Assembly (NCBI GenBank): GCA_022539475.1
Contig: VCMS01000096.1
Coordinates: forward strand, 203,762-267,761
From: Gracilaria domingensis
Lineage: Eukaryota > Rhodophyta > Florideophyceae > Gracilariales > Gracilariaceae
Length of the DNA stretch: 64,000 nucleotides
Reading direction: 5' to 3'
Shown here: positions 1 through 10,310 of the stretch, one piece after another
Layout: every line of letters starts with the position of its first letter
Position numbering within the stretch: the first letter of the stretch is position 1
Notes under the pieces: generated by a model
Seen by the model: only the letters and a program-made list of their open reading frames with translations
Database searches by the model: none
Told to the model about the DNA's origin: nothing
Made by a program: the position numbers and the translations under genes

Positions 1-2372
1 TTTCTCAACTTCTCCGACCAGCTTCGCCGTAAGTGTATCCGTGATGACCTCACAGTAGTGGCATACTTCCCTACCACACTGATCGAGGTTTCCGCATCTG
101 AAGCAGACGCAATGCCATTTGTTTCTAGCAAGTCTCTACGCGAGTCCAGGATGCAAATCCTTCAAGAATCTCTTCGTCAAGTCCTGGAGCCCATTCTAAA
201 TCTCCACGCNNNNNNNNNNNNNNNNNNNNNNNNNNNNNNNNNNNNNNNNNNNNNNNNNNNNNNNNNNNNNNNNNNNNNNNNNNNNNNNNNNNNNNNNNNN
301 NNNNNNNNNNNNNNNNNNNNNNNNNNNNNNNNNNNNNNNNNNNNNNNNNNNNNNNNNNNNNNNNNNNNNNNNNNNNNNNNNNNNNNNNNNNNNNNNNNNN
401 NNNNNNNNNNNNNNNNNNNNNNNNNNNNNNNNNNNNNNNNNNNNNNNNNNNNNNNNNNNNNNNNNNNNNNNNNNNNNNNNNNNNNNNNNNNNNNNNNNNN
501 NNNNNNNNNNNNNNNNNNNNNNNNNNNNNNNNNNNNNNNNNNNNNNNNNNNNNNNNNNNNNNNNNNNNNNNNNNNNNNNNNNNNNNNNNNNNNNNNNNNN
601 NNNNNNNNNNNNNNNNNNNNNNNNNNNNNNNNNNNNNNNNNNNNNNNNNNNNNNNNNNNNNNNNNNNNNNNNNNNNNNNNNNNNNNNNNNNNNNNNNNNN
701 NNNNNNNNNNNNNNNNNNNNNNNNNNNNNNNNNNNNNNNNNNNNNNNNNNNNNNNNNNNNNNNNNNNNNNNNNNNNNNNNNNNNNNNNNNNNNNNNNNNN
801 NNNNNNNNNNNNNNNNNNNNNNNNNNNNNNNNNNNNNNNNNNNNNNNNNNNNNNNNNNNNNNNNNNNNNNNNNNNNNNNNNNNNNNNNNNNNNNNNNNNN
901 NNNNNNNNNNNNNNNNNNNNNNNNNNNNNNNNNNNNNNNNNNNNNNNNNNNNNNNNNNNNNNNNNNNNNNNNNNNNNNNNNNNNNNNNNNNNNNNNNNNN
1001 NNNNNNNNNNNNNNNNNNNNNNNNNNNNNNNNNNNNNNNNNNNNNNNNNNNNNNNNNNNNNNNNNNNNNNNNNNNNNNNNNNNNNTCCGTAAAGCCTTGG
1101 AAATGATCCCGGGATTGTTCCATACAAGTTGTGCTCATTCAAAGCATTTACATAACTTGCATCTCGGCATCTCAAAGTTGATAAAAACGGCCACAATCGA
1201 GAGAACTGCAGTCAGACACCCTGTGCACGCACAATAGGAACCTCTGCATCGCGTTTCATTTCGAAAAGCGATACGCAACCCAAACTCTCAACCATGCAAA
1301 CCAATTCTAATCGCTGCCATAAACGCGATTCTCCTGCCAAAGGTTACATATCGAATTTCTCCACGCAGGAGAAAGGCAAATCTTTGAATGGTATCTTCAC
1401 GAAAGACGGTCTCCGTGGAATGCTGGAGGCCAAAACTACAAAGCACTTGACATGGTCTTTCCCTCATAGGAGCATTCTTTGACATATGCTGTGGAGAACA
1501 GGACGTTGCCCCAATCACAACCGTTTTCTCTCAGTACTCGGACTTGCTCTCGACCTTATTCAGATACAATCGTGACCCGTATTGGACTGAAAGCTCTCTC
1601 CTGTGTCTTAGTTCGGAGATTGAAGCCTTCAAGCGTTCCGCAACAAAGACTCTGCCGGATTTTCATCCCTCCAGACTGGGAACTCTGAAGTTCATCTTCT
1701 CGATCATCTCGGGACGATATTCGCCGTCTGGGAAGTATCAAGTACTACGACGCAGGCATATACGAACATGCACACCTGCTATTTAAGAGACACTACAAAA
1801 AGACGTCCAGAAGAACAGCAACGGCTGTGGAGGAGACTATTCGCTCCATTGAGCACGGACATGTTAGAAAGCAATGGAATGGCAATACTCCTTACCAGCG
1901 TAATCCAGGTTTACCAGGAACTTCCACACAGCTTCCTCGTTGCAATGAGAGGCGTTCTTTCACTTTACGAGCTCTTCAACATTGTGTTTCAAGTATGTCC
2001 AGTTCAAAAACATGGACTGCTGTTAGAGAAATGTTCTCAAGTACGGACACAAGGTCGATTCTTGATCAAATTGGTGAACAGGCCCTTCCTCCTTTCCTCA
2101 ATCTCGTGAAAGAAACACTGGATGAGCACTCTATTACATACTTCCCAGAAAAGACAAGGATAACTCTGGTGAATTCGGCCCTCGTGAAAGGCGGTTTCGT
2201 TCCGACTCTTGAACACTTCGAGTCGTCTTCTAAGGCACTTAAGCTTGGACGACCCAAATACCCCATCATCCAACGTGTCTTCGCTTCTCCAGCATTTGGT
2301 CCCAGTAGAAAGCCAAAGTTTTCCACTGTATTGGTAAGCGGAGAAGATTCAGAGACTTGGGTGCCCAGGTAG
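1..2372 (+). pseudogene. Plavaka/KDZ-like DNA transposase, 3' part, broken
   Basis: Frame 1 from base 1 to the gap encodes a segment containing YFPTTLIEVS. It is close to the better copy at 63.2 kb, whose upstream part has the family pattern of an acidic 'TDK' motif, then 'ATAYPLHL' and an 'RR' pair, typical of fungal Plavaka-type transposases. After the gap (1086-1235) comes a histidine/cysteine-rich stretch ending LHNLHLGISKL. Around 1290-1480 another frame gives 'GLRGMLEAK'. From about 1500 to 1830 there is a stretch with 'LKFHLLDHL' and a later 'TKRR', resembling the family's C-terminal helical part. Several frames must be combined, with stops near 1227, 1388 and 1439, so it is dead as written. 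The last open frame ends at 2372, a few bases before the palindrome region. Family assignment is from remembered motifs; frameshifts and gap are seen directly. Confidence 0.55.
210..1085. other. Assembly gap (876 N)
   Basis: Run of N inside the transposase; any open frames across it are artefacts. The missing part should hold the transposase core. Confidence 1.
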
Positions 2373-2590
2373 TCGCTCTGATGTCGGCCACGTCGCGATT
2401 CGGAGCTATTGCAAAGGTCGCGTATTGTGCTAAAAGTCGCGGATCAAGTGGGTGTGAAGCGCTAGTTTCTCTATTTTGATATGTGTGCACGGCGTGTGCA
2501 GCGAAATCACTGCCAGAAGACCGGGAGGAGTGCTTTCGAAGGTCTCCGAGGGTGCCAAAATGTGGCCAGAACGTGCCCGCGGCGGAGGGG

Positions 2591-2948
2591 TCGGTCGTGT
2601 TAGGGTAGCTACCCTACGACGACCGGACCCCCCGCCCGCGGGCACGTTTTGGGCGATGTTTTGAAAATGTGCGATATTATGCCCGCGGGCGGAGGGGGGT
2701 CGGTCGTGTTAGGGTAGCTACCCTAACACGACCGGACCCCCCCGCCCGCGGGCACGTTTTGGACGATTTTTTGAAAAATGTGCGATTTTATGCCCGCGGG
2801 CGCGGGGGGTCGGTCGTGTTAGGGTAGCTACCCTAACACGACCGGACCCCCCGCCGCGGGCACGTTTTGGACGATTTTTGAAAAATGTGCGATTTATGCC
2901 CGCGGCGGGGGGTCCGGTCGTGTTAGGGTAGGTACCCTAACACGACCG
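2591..2948. repeat. Palindrome array 1 (four units, about 107-bp period)
   Basis: Four copies of a palindrome with inner half GTGTTAGGGTA and its complement TACCCTAACAC. Centres lie near 2608, 2717, 2827 and 2931. Units 2 (2701-2734) and 3 (2811-2844) are perfect 34-mers. Unit 4 has a 2-base mismatched centre and unit 1 has a damaged right arm. Between units are gcccgcgggc palindromes and an A/T tract of the form 'ttttttgaaaaa'. The half-site contains TTAGGG, a widespread eukaryotic telomere motif, but never in tandem. No coding frame is credible here. Confidence 0.95.
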
Positions 2949-3243
2949 ACCCCTCCCCGCTCGCGGGCACGTTTTGGCCACATTTCGGCGCCTTCCCGGG
3001 ACCTCCCAAAACACGCCGCCCCGCAGTGATTTCGCTACACCCGGCCGCCGGTACGTTGGCGCCGCTGTCCACGTGTATTCGCGGGAGTAGGCTGTACATG
3101 GAAGTAAATGAGTGTTCTCTTGACTACTATGCAAAGCATTTGAAGAGCATGATTAGAGAGCGCGACCATGGCTCGCGTGAGTCATCATTGCGCGAACTCC
3201 ACGACTCTAAAGCGTACAATCAGCGTGCGAGCGGCCACGGACA

Positions 3244-3330
3244 GGACACGGACGAGACTGGCAGTGCGCTGGGAGGAGCTGCCGAAAGCGGGGGTGCCCA
3301 GCGTAAGTCGCCATTTAAAAGGCTCGCATC
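3244..3330 (+). promoter_or_regulatory. Shared promoter module, left ParB copy
   Basis: An 87-bp block starting 'ggacacggacgagactgg' and ending in a TATA-like 'catttaaaagg' plus 'ctcgc'. It occurs three times in the window (also 25845-25930 and 26628-26710), each time 20-155 bp upstream of an ATG and in matching orientation. That recurrence at gene starts is why I call it a core promoter. The ATG of the ParB-like gene follows at 3396. Confidence 0.7.
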
Positions 3331-3395
3331 CGTTCTTGTATCGTCCAGAGCGAACGTATTGTTGATATACACCTTTCACTGCAATAGTGTTCAAC

Positions 3396-4507
3396 ATGAA
3401 GCCAACTCGTGTTCGAAAGCGTACGCAAAGCGTGACTCCTCGCACTCGGCGGAGCACTCGATTATTGCAAGGTGGAATGCGGGTTTCTCTGCAGATGGAT
3501 ATTGAGAATGAAGGAAAGGTGATAGTGGGGTAAGCGTTTTGCATGGAATTGGAAGTGTTCTACGCCGCGAGTTGCTCGGGAAGCAATTGGACCCAGGTCT
3601 TGTGATGGTTCATAATATTCTCATCAGTCGAAGCGGTCAGACGTTCTACCCTTACCGGGCGGAGGGCCTGGATCTTCAACAATATATCCAGGATCTCCGG
3701 ACGGCCGCTCCTTGGGATGGGAAAATGATGGAACCGGTGGCAGCCAGCATTCCGGCGTCCAAGCGAGGAACGGTGAGCGCTATGAGTGAGGTGATGACGC
3801 CGACAAGCCGCACGGAGCCAATTCAAAGTTCATCAACACCGAGAGGTAGCGCATCAGTAGCACCTCCACGGGCAGGTCCGTCGTCTGTTACGAAGCGGTC
3901 TATGAAGACGAGAGCATCCCCAGCTACGAAGCAGACAGGTCAAACAAAGTCTACCTCCGTTACGAAGCCCACTGCGTCGAAAAGGGCTTCTCCTGCGATG
4001 AATCAAACCGTCGACACAAGGGGATCTTCTGCGTCGAAACAGACGGTTCAGCAGGGGACGGCTGTGCAAGAGGAGGAAGATGAGATCATAAAAGGTCCCC
4101 TTCCAGACGCGGATGCGCAATCCGCACAAGGAGCTGGTCCATCTGTACCCCAAACTGCACCAGAAACTGCGGAGCAGCAGGACGATGAAGTTGTGCTTCT
4201 GTCCGCAAGAATGGCACGTTCAAGTGTTTCTGGCGAGCGGTCTGGAACACAAGGGACACCTACTCGGAGCAAGACGTACAGACGAATTCGTCAGAAGGTA
4301 CCAAAGGTGAACCTCAATTCCAATTTCGTGTACAACAAACTGTGGCAGTGGAGAGAAGAAGTGGATTCTGCTATTGGAGACCTGTTGCAGAAGATGGATG
4401 CGTTTGTTATCTATCCCGGCGATAAAAGTTGCGAAATTGTTGATAACTTCCGGTTTTCACTTCGACAGTCCATTTACGTGAAGTTAGGGAACAGGTCATT
4501 TCGATAA
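3396..4507 (+). pseudogene. ParB-like gene, N-terminal half fused to HAD-gene fragment
   Basis: The ATG at 3396 opens a frame beginning MKPTRVRKRTQ, basic and Arg-rich. It is interrupted after about 45 codons by a stop near 3532 (GAA in the copy at 25.7 kb) and a one-base deletion just beyond. The frame then continues from 3539 through a Ser/Thr/Pro/Lys-rich linker nearly identical to the copy at 24.4-25.7 kb. At about 4312, exactly where the ParB domain should begin, the sequence switches to 45 codons of the HAD paralogue at 20.7-21.5 kb (FVYNKLWQWREEVDSAIGD). It then runs about 17 codons through unrelated sequence into the end of element X. So the catalytic/DNA-binding ParB part is absent and a chimeric 322-codon frame remains. 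Any function of the chimera is unknown; I treat it as a rearranged pseudogene. Confidence 0.75.
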
Positions 4508-4540
4508 AGTAACTTTTATGTTTAACTATCTCTAAAAGGT

Positions 4541-5473
4541 TTACAACACCGAAAAGTCATGTTTTCTAACCTCAAAGCTGGGGAATGGGGAGGGGGATAA
4601 CTTTTCCTTAACAACGTTGACGTAGTTTGTATGAAAAGGAGCGGGGTCACCGCCTACAATGTTTCTTTCTTGGCGGGAAAAGTCGTAGAAGTACGCGTTC
4701 CTAAACTGAAAGTCGGAGAAAGAAGTAGGGAAGCCAACGAGAGTTTTCCCATATGCAAGAAGTCGCCCAACGGTCTCTTCCAGGTTGAAAGTAGTACCTG
4801 TCTTAAGCGAAACTATCTTCAACAGCTCTTTCATTATTGTGAGCACAACCGTACTGCACTCCGTAGCGACTACGTCCATAGGAATGAAACCTCTTGAGGC
4901 CCCGACGATGTTGAACGATGATAACCTCACGAGCTTCTCATAATAGCTTACGAGAAATGTATCTTCGTCGACAACCCCGCAAGTGAGACCCATAGACCTA
5001 AACCTGTCTGCAACGTTGGAGGCCCACTTTCCTGTTACGACAGTGAGACCATCCGGACTTTGAGGAGTGACACCATCCTGCGGAGCTGCGTTTCTTGAGG
5101 GGACACCAACGTATAGGACAACTTTTGAACATTTGTCCACACCGAGCTTCGAAACCAATGGTATGATGTCTCCATTCTGGAAGAAAACGAGATTCTCTCT
5201 GAGCGAATAAGGGCAAGCCTGAATTACGGTCTCCAGGGTGTTCGTTCTTCCACAAACTAGTATCGGTACATCAGAAAGATGAGAGGTAGCAGCCATGCTG
5301 CAGAATTCGTGTGCGGAAATGACCGTATCTTCTTCGTTCGCCAGCATGGTACCTATACGCCCCCTTCCAACAATAACGGCCCGAGTCCTTCGGGCGGGAG
5401 ATGAGGCCTGAGGGACGTCAGAGTATCTGGGACTCGGAGGCGGAGTGGGAGGCATGTCGGACTGGGAGTTCAT
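4541..5473 (-). CDS. Rossmann-fold NAD(P)-binding protein, ketopantoate-reductase-like
   Basis: 310 residues. I start at the ATG of MNSQSDMPPTPPPSPR because the longer upstream frame is not kept in the second copy. After a Pro/Ser-rich leader, residues about 30-40 read VIVGRGRIGTMLA, a GxGxxG dinucleotide-binding turn after a beta strand. This is followed by 'ILVCGRTNTLETVI', and later helices are rich in Leu/Val. The layout (N-terminal nucleotide fold, no signal peptide) recalls ketopantoate reductases and related 2-dehydropantoate dehydrogenases, but I see no convincing active-site Lys/Asn/Glu set, so substrate is unknown. It is intact here. The copy at 18232 has Ser in place of the third Gly. 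CT-rich upstream sequence with no obvious TATA box. Confidence 0.6.
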   Translation of the reverse strand: MNSQSDMPPTPPPSPRYSDVPQASSPARRTRAVIVGRGRIGTMLANEEDTVISAHEFCSMAATSHLSDVPILVCGRTNTLETVIQACPYSLRENLVFFQNGDIIPLVSKLGVDKCSKVVLYVGVPSRNAAPQDGVTPQSPDGLTVVTGKWASNVADRFRSMGLTCGVVDEDTFLVSYYEKLVRLSSFNIVGASRGFIPMDVVATECSTVVLTIMKELLKIVSLKTGTTFNLEETVGRLLAYGKTLVGFPTSFSDFQFRNAYFYDFSRQERNIVGGDPAPFHTNYVNVVKEKLSPSPFPSFEVRKHDFSVL

Positions 5474-5869
5474 TGCAAGTGTTCGAATGTTTTGTGTGAC
5501 GATAGAAATGGAAGATGGGGCGGAGAACTGCTGGGGTAAAGAGTGATACTTAAGTAAAAACGGTTGGGAAGCGCAGAACGGGAACATGGTTCACTTTGTG
5601 AAAGTGAGCGAAATGTATGATATGTGATTGTACTGAATGAATGATAGGGCTTGTATGAGACGACAAGCCACAAAGTGTGATGATGTTTTATGAAAGGTAG
5701 GTGGAAGAGTAGAAAGTGTGCAATGAATGAAACTGATTTCGAACCTGAGTTGTAAAGTAGTTGTAAAGTACGAGTTACGGGGAGCTTGAATACAGGATGA
5801 AAGGAGCCATTTTGGCTTCATAAATGACGTGAACGGGTTTTATAGCTTCACTCGGATTGCCATAATTAA

Positions 5870-6190
5870 AAGGATGGAGTTGGATTGCGCCCGAATACGT
5901 CTATAAAGGTCGTAGAAGCACTTATGAAGGAAGGAGTTGTAGACATGTTATTGTTGATGACGGTGGAGCCAGGGTTTGGAGGACAGGCGTTTATGGAAGG
6001 TGTTCTTGATAAGGTGCGACATGCAAGGAAGTTGTACCCAAGAATAGGGATACAGGTGGATGGAGGTATTGGACTGAGTACTGTGAAAGGAGTAGTGAAG
6101 GCCGGTGCAAACATTTCAGTTGCAGGATCTGCCATCTTTGGCTCGAGTAACCCAGCTCATGTCATAGCTGGTTTTCGAAAGGTTGGTTAG
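5870..6190 (+). pseudogene. RPE: Ribulose-phosphate 3-epimerase, C-terminal half only
   Basis: 106 codons covering roughly the second half of the pentose-phosphate/Calvin-cycle enzyme, which is normally about 220-270 residues. Visible signatures are VEPGFGGQ (phosphate-binding loop and catalytic region), QVDGGI with the metal-ligand Asp, and SVAGSAIF at the C-terminal phosphate site. The frame opens directly after a stop at 5867, and there is no N-terminal barrel half or start codon. An AG before 'gatggagttgg' could be a splice acceptor, but no upstream exon is visible between it and the divergent Rossmann ORF. The same truncated piece is in X copy 2, so truncation happened before duplication. 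Captured host fragment is my inference. Confidence 0.85.
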
Positions 6191-6253
6191 AGATAGTAGC
6201 ATAAAATTATTGTTTATTACATTGTTACCTTTACGTGTTATCACAACTAAATT

Positions 6254-6598
6254 CTCCGTCTCCATTGGAGATGTATTTCTCTTGTATGACAACCGGGAAA
6301 GGATGTGAGAGAACATCAATATATCCCCAGTGGACGCTGAGAGGGAGGATGAACTACTCTACGTGCTACCATTGTTACCCATCCGGTGTCGAGTGGTGAC
6401 ATATTCTTTTTTTGTCACAACCCACAAAGGATGTGACGGAAGAAGAACATGCCCCCAGTCGAGACAGAGGGTGAGCAACTCTAAGTACAATCACTAGTCC
6501 CTAGCTTGCCTCCACTGGCAATATCTTCCTGTTTTGCTATAACCATCGAGTGGGGTTATGGTGGAAGAGAAAAATATCGCCGGTCGAGGCGAGGTGGG
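6254..6598. repeat. Three tandem long hairpins (X copy 1)
   Basis: Three imperfect stem-loops of about 80-95 nt at 6254-6340, 6382-6466 and 6504-6598. Each has outer arms related to 'gatattgccagtgg' and inner arms such as ataacc/ggttat or gtcacatcc/ggttgtgac. The spacers share a 'tagagtagctcatcctcc'-type tract, so the whole is a degenerate tandem repeat of hairpin modules. It lies between the epimerase fragment and the coiled-coil gene. The mirror copy is at 17111-17449. Confidence 0.8.
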
Positions 6599-6823
6599 TG
6601 GGGACTATGTGAAGAGGGGACAGAGAGATGGCGCTTAAATAGTGGAAGGTGCGGAGGTGTAAAGTAGATGTTTTGGCGGGAAATGGGATGAGGGAAACAG
6701 GGACAATCATGGTGCTGGATATAGCCCGTGTGGTTGGACAGTGGGGGTGGACAGCACAGTTTAGCTCGATTGCACTGTATCGCAGCGGAAACTTCGATCC
6801 AACTACTACTTCTTCTTCTGAAG

Positions 6824-7753
6824 ATGTCGAACGGATACGTGAAGGATGAGGAGCTGTTGGCGCTGTTGGAGCGGAAGGAGGTACCGCAGACGCCGTCACC
6901 AAAGCGGGAAGAGGACGTGATTACGGCGGCTGGTCGGATGTCGCAGAAGAAGGAAGTGGCTGATGAAGGAAAGAAGTGTGAGGCGAGGAGAGGGGATGGT
7001 GACGAGGTGGAGAAGGGGGTAGAATTGGAGGTGGAGGGGGTCGCAATGGAGAGAAGGGGTGCGGTGCATCTGAGTCAGTTAGAGGTTGGAGACCAGATAG
7101 AGAGTGGGGGCGGAGAGGGTGACAGGGAGATGCGGTTTGTGGGGGAGATGAAGGCGAGGGTGGGGATGTTGGGGTTGGTGATGAAGGAGCAACTGGACGA
7201 TGGAATTGTGGAGATTGTAACGGAAATGGGCGGTGTGGTGCTGAGTGGGGGTGGTAGTGGTGTTTCGGTTGAGGCGATTTCGAGCCTGCGGAATTCGTTG
7301 TCGGTATTGGGAGTGGAGATGAGAAATCATGTGTATGGGATAGTGGAGTGTGCGGGAAGGGAGGTTGGAGAGTTGCGGGAGGAGAATAGGGTTCTGAACG
7401 AGAGGTTGGACGTGCTGGAGAAGGAGGTGAAGGAGCTGCGCAAGAGGCAAAGATTGGTGGAAGAGGAGACGGTGAAAGGAGGTGTGGAGGGAAAGACGGA
7501 GAAGGGAAGTGTGGGAAGGGTGGCGGTGCAGAAGGGGTCTCCTGTGACACCGAAGACAAAGGGTGGTGGGGTTGGGGATGAGAAGAGCCGTCTGAAGAAG
7601 AGGCGTAAGGAGATGAAGAAGGTGGTGGAGGAGGTGCCGCGGGAGGGAGTGGGAGCTCCGGTGGTGACTGGGTTTAGGAGTGCGGTGGAGGTAGCGCGGA
7701 CTGCGAAGGGGATTCTGAGGGGACAGGAGGAGAGAAGGATGGGAGGGATTTGA
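6824..7753 (+). CDS. Coiled-coil protein of element X
   Basis: 309 residues from the ATG at 6824 (MSNGYVKDEELLALLE), kept in copy 2. The first 130 residues are highly charged (Glu/Lys/Arg). Residues about 180-250 form a heptad-rich coiled coil containing ENRVLNERLDVLEKEVKELR. The C-terminal quarter is basic with SRLKKRRKEMKK, a likely nuclear localisation signal. Composition is G-rich on this strand, which makes the opposite strand look falsely open. A TATA-free region with an inverted 'gggtggacagc' precedes it. Partial, more diverged copies lie at 11546-11815 and 15986-16874, so this is a repeat-borne gene family. I do not recognise a function; a structural or DNA-binding accessory protein of X is possible. 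Confidence 0.6.
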   Translation: MSNGYVKDEELLALLERKEVPQTPSPKREEDVITAAGRMSQKKEVADEGKKCEARRGDGDEVEKGVELEVEGVAMERRGAVHLSQLEVGDQIESGGGEGDREMRFVGEMKARVGMLGLVMKEQLDDGIVEIVTEMGGVVLSGGGSGVSVEAISSLRNSLSVLGVEMRNHVYGIVECAGREVGELREENRVLNERLDVLEKEVKELRKRQRLVEEETVKGGVEGKTEKGSVGRVAVQKGSPVTPKTKGGGVGDEKSRLKKRRKEMKKVVEEVPREGVGAPVVTGFRSAVEVARTAKGILRGQEERRMGGI

Positions 7754-8222
7754 AGCCGTTTTGGGGCGAGGCGGGTATACGAGAAGGGGGAGGGTTGTCC
7801 ACCTGACTTCTACAAAATGACGTTTGCGGAGAGGGAGAGAGAGGATGGGAACGTGTGATGGGCGAGAAATGGGTAAATAGCGGGGGTGGTGTGGACTGGG
7901 AAGAAGTGATGGGATGATTGAGGTGGGATGAGTTGCGATTGGCATTGCAACATGGGAGAAAATGGAAACGCAAACTAGCACGAGTGCAGTTTTGAGAGAG
8001 GGTCGCGGAAAAGAGTGAATGGGGTGGTGCGGCGAAGTGGAACCTCTACAAAAACTAGGGGACCCAAGAACTAAACTGCGCGAAATGGAATTTAATATTC
8101 CAAAATTTCTTAATTTTTTGAGTGCCAGCCTCTGCTACCCCCTTGCGTGCCCCAAATAGCCCCAAAACTAGCTTAGTTTCCAAAGCGAACAGACTATATT
8201 CCACTTTGCAGAACACAGACGA

Positions 8223-9884
8223 ATCCCACGATGGGCTATATGAAATAATGGAGATGGTATCCGTGCTACATGAACGCCCTGTTGGGACTGCTGTAATCTC
8301 TACCTCGCTGTTTCAAGGTCGCACTTGTTCGTGACCCTTTCGGGATTTCTTCCTTCGGTAATTCGTCTCACGCCGTGTCGGTCAGCCGTAGCGCTCTTGC
8401 GTTCGTGTGTCACCCGGCTGGGACTTCGAGGAAGGCAAAACGTGGTTCGCCCTGTTGATTTTGTGTGCTGGTCTTGTTCCCATCTGGTTACTTCGTGGCG
8501 CTCATTCACGCGTCTTTTCGCTTGTGACATTCACCCGCATGGGATTCTTTCGAGAACTACACCGTTGCAAACGGTTTCGTTTCCGCCGCTTCCAACCCTT
8601 ACGGGATTCTCGGCGATTTGAACCTCGTCATTTCGCCGTGTCTGTTGATAGGCACTGAAGAACGGACCCCCCCCATCTAATGGGATTCGCGCATTGCTCC
8701 CACCGTTGCCGTTTTGGTGCACTCTGTCGTTGCCGAAGTGGGATTGTGCTGGTATGGAATTGAGTGTTTCGCCGTGCTACGCTAGCGTTCGCTTTCCACA
8801 TGGGATTTGGCCGACCTCGGAGGTCAGGCCTAAGAAGGGGAGTTGGTGTTGTAATTGGATGCACTGCCCTGAGGGGCACCACCAACTGACCATGGAGAGC
8901 AATCTAAACGACTACTCTCAGGAGCCTACAGAGCATGGATGCTCAATAGACGGTGACGCCTTGAGGAAGCAGGAACGTCATCGGCGTGTCGCGTGCTCCC
9001 CAGGAAAAATTCAACGATCTCAACTGGGGAGCCTCGTACATACTGTTGTCTCGCTCACGCCCTACTTTTACCCACCTGGGAAGGGTGGCAACGCCCTGCC
9101 CACGACACCAGCTCGTACGAGGCGACAACCCGGTTGGGAATGCAGGGCTTCCATTTTGCGACAGTCGTAGTACTTTCTGGGAAGGCCGTTCGGCGGCATT
9201 GGGCGCAACGCGCGTGCTTATTATCGCGATAGTTGCCGCATTCGGGATTTGATGCTTGAGAAAGCACTGTGCCTTCTTGGGCTTGGCGTTTTTGTGCCCG
9301 CAGAGAATGCTTCGGTAGTTTGCGCCTCTTTGACCGGGTTTAGTGTTGTTACTTCCCACTCTCGGGGTTATGGTCGTGCAACGAATGCGCGCGCTATCTC
9401 AGACCCGATTGGGGACATTCGCGTGTTGGAACATGGTTTATCCGCCCCGTGTGGCTTGACCTGTTCGGTCGACGCTGGGCCCGTCAGTGGGGACCCCGCG
9501 ACACGCATTCGCCGTCATCACGTACTGCCCAACAGGGATTCTTCTTACGTGTAATCCTTTCATGCGCCGCAGGATCACTGTTTCACCCACGTGGGAGAAT
9601 GGCAAAATCGTAAGCTCGTTAACTTCTCGCGCTCACTCTTCGCCCAATTGGGATGGGTGAAAAACGATGCCTCACCGTGTAGGCTGGACCATGTTGGTCG
9701 GTTCGTAACGCAGGTTGCCTGGGAGGAGTGGTCGTTGGAGCATCCTATCGCGCTCGTTGGTCACCCCAACGGGATCTTGGAGGATTGGAAGTTGGTGCTT
9801 CGCTGCGTTTTCGTTCGCGTTCGCTCCCTGCATGGGAAATGTTTGGCCAGCCTCGGGACGAAGCCAGGCCCAAGAAGGGGAGTC
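8223..9884 (+). other. Non-coding part of an LTR retrotransposon with periodic mini-hairpins
   Basis: No credible long coding frame. The stretch is filled with short inverted repeats of the form CCC-4nt-GGG, usually followed by ATT or AC. Clear ones are at 8225-8235, 8277-8286, 8335-8344, 8413-8422, 8534-8543, 8596-8605 and 8672-8684, spaced 50-80 bp, then again at about 9066-9905. It ends in the polypurine tract 'caagaaggggagtc' directly before the LTR at 9885, so it is the 3' internal region of element F. A second polypurine-plus-LTR-start-like sequence occurs near 8828-8850, suggesting an internal duplication or nested end. Its left side is cut by X copy 1. Confidence 0.65.
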
Positions 9885-10310
9885 TGTAGTGCAGTGGGAT
9901 GCACCTCCCGATGGGTGCATAGTAGTAGTTTGTAGTAGTTAGTGTGCACAGGGTGCACCTCGGGTCCCACACGTGTAGGGTTGTGACAGTTGTCGTGTCG
10001 CCCTTCGGGACCCCCCTTATAGGTAGATAGTTTATTATTTTCGACACGTGGCTACTGCACGTGGGAGGTGCACTTAAGCATCTCCCGCCGGGCAGAGCTC
10101 ACCGTGGTAAACCTCAAGCACCCCCTAGCCGATTCTTTCATCGTCTAGTTTCCCACAAGGGTCATCCTACCGTCACTACCGGTGCTGCGCGCCTATCTCG
10201 CGCCCCGTTGTTAGCATCCGTTGAGTGCTCCTTCGTCCCCGCTTGGGTGCTGCGCAATTTTTTCCTTTATCAGGGCATAGTACGTTGTCACGGCCTGTGG
10301 CTGTACTACA
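9885..10310 (+). repeat. LTR of element F (426 bp)
   Basis: Begins TGTAGTGCAGTGG and ends CTGTACTACA, giving TGTAG...CTACA termini. It is preceded by a purine tract, as expected for a 3' LTR. It is homologous end to end with the LTR at 36028-36454 of element C (427 bp, opposite orientation). The base after it starts a pol fragment that corresponds to position 44490 of element A, so F inserted into an older pol sequence. Confidence 0.9.

Larger units (their letters stand above)
2373..3395. promoter_or_regulatory. Relic of a divergent promoter region
   Basis: This kilobase is homologous, in inverted orientation, to the divergent intergenic region at 25776-26600. Shared landmarks are a 'cacgtcgcgattcggagc' tract near 2390, a 'cgctgtccacgtg' tract near 3062, the palindrome array between them and the promoter module at 3244-3330. 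On the left the homology stops near 2380 at the transposase end, so the gene that should be transcribed leftward from here is missing and only the ParB side remains. Rearrangement at that junction is an inference from the comparison of the two copies. Confidence 0.7.
4489..8222 (-). mobile_element. Element X, copy 1 (3734 bp, inverted relative to copy 2)
   Basis: Bounded on the right by the complement of TCGTCTGTGTTCTGCAAAG, a terminus shared by four places in the window (8222, 10967, 15520, 51869). It is bounded on the left by 'gaacaggtcatttcg', matching the far end of copy 2 at 19217. Inside are a Rossmann-fold ORF, a ribulose-phosphate 3-epimerase fragment, three tandem hairpins, a coiled-coil ORF and about 470 bp of non-coding end sequence. 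I found no transposase, no terminal inverted repeat and no clear target duplication. The TC start resembles a Helitron 5' end but there is no CTRR-type 3' end. It may be a non-autonomous element or a gene block duplicated by another mechanism. Confidence 0.75.

Noticed and set aside
2066-2372. Overlapping open frames on both strands at 2.0-2.4 kb as separate genes
   Set aside because: They overlap the transposase remnant and show no independent motif or start context.
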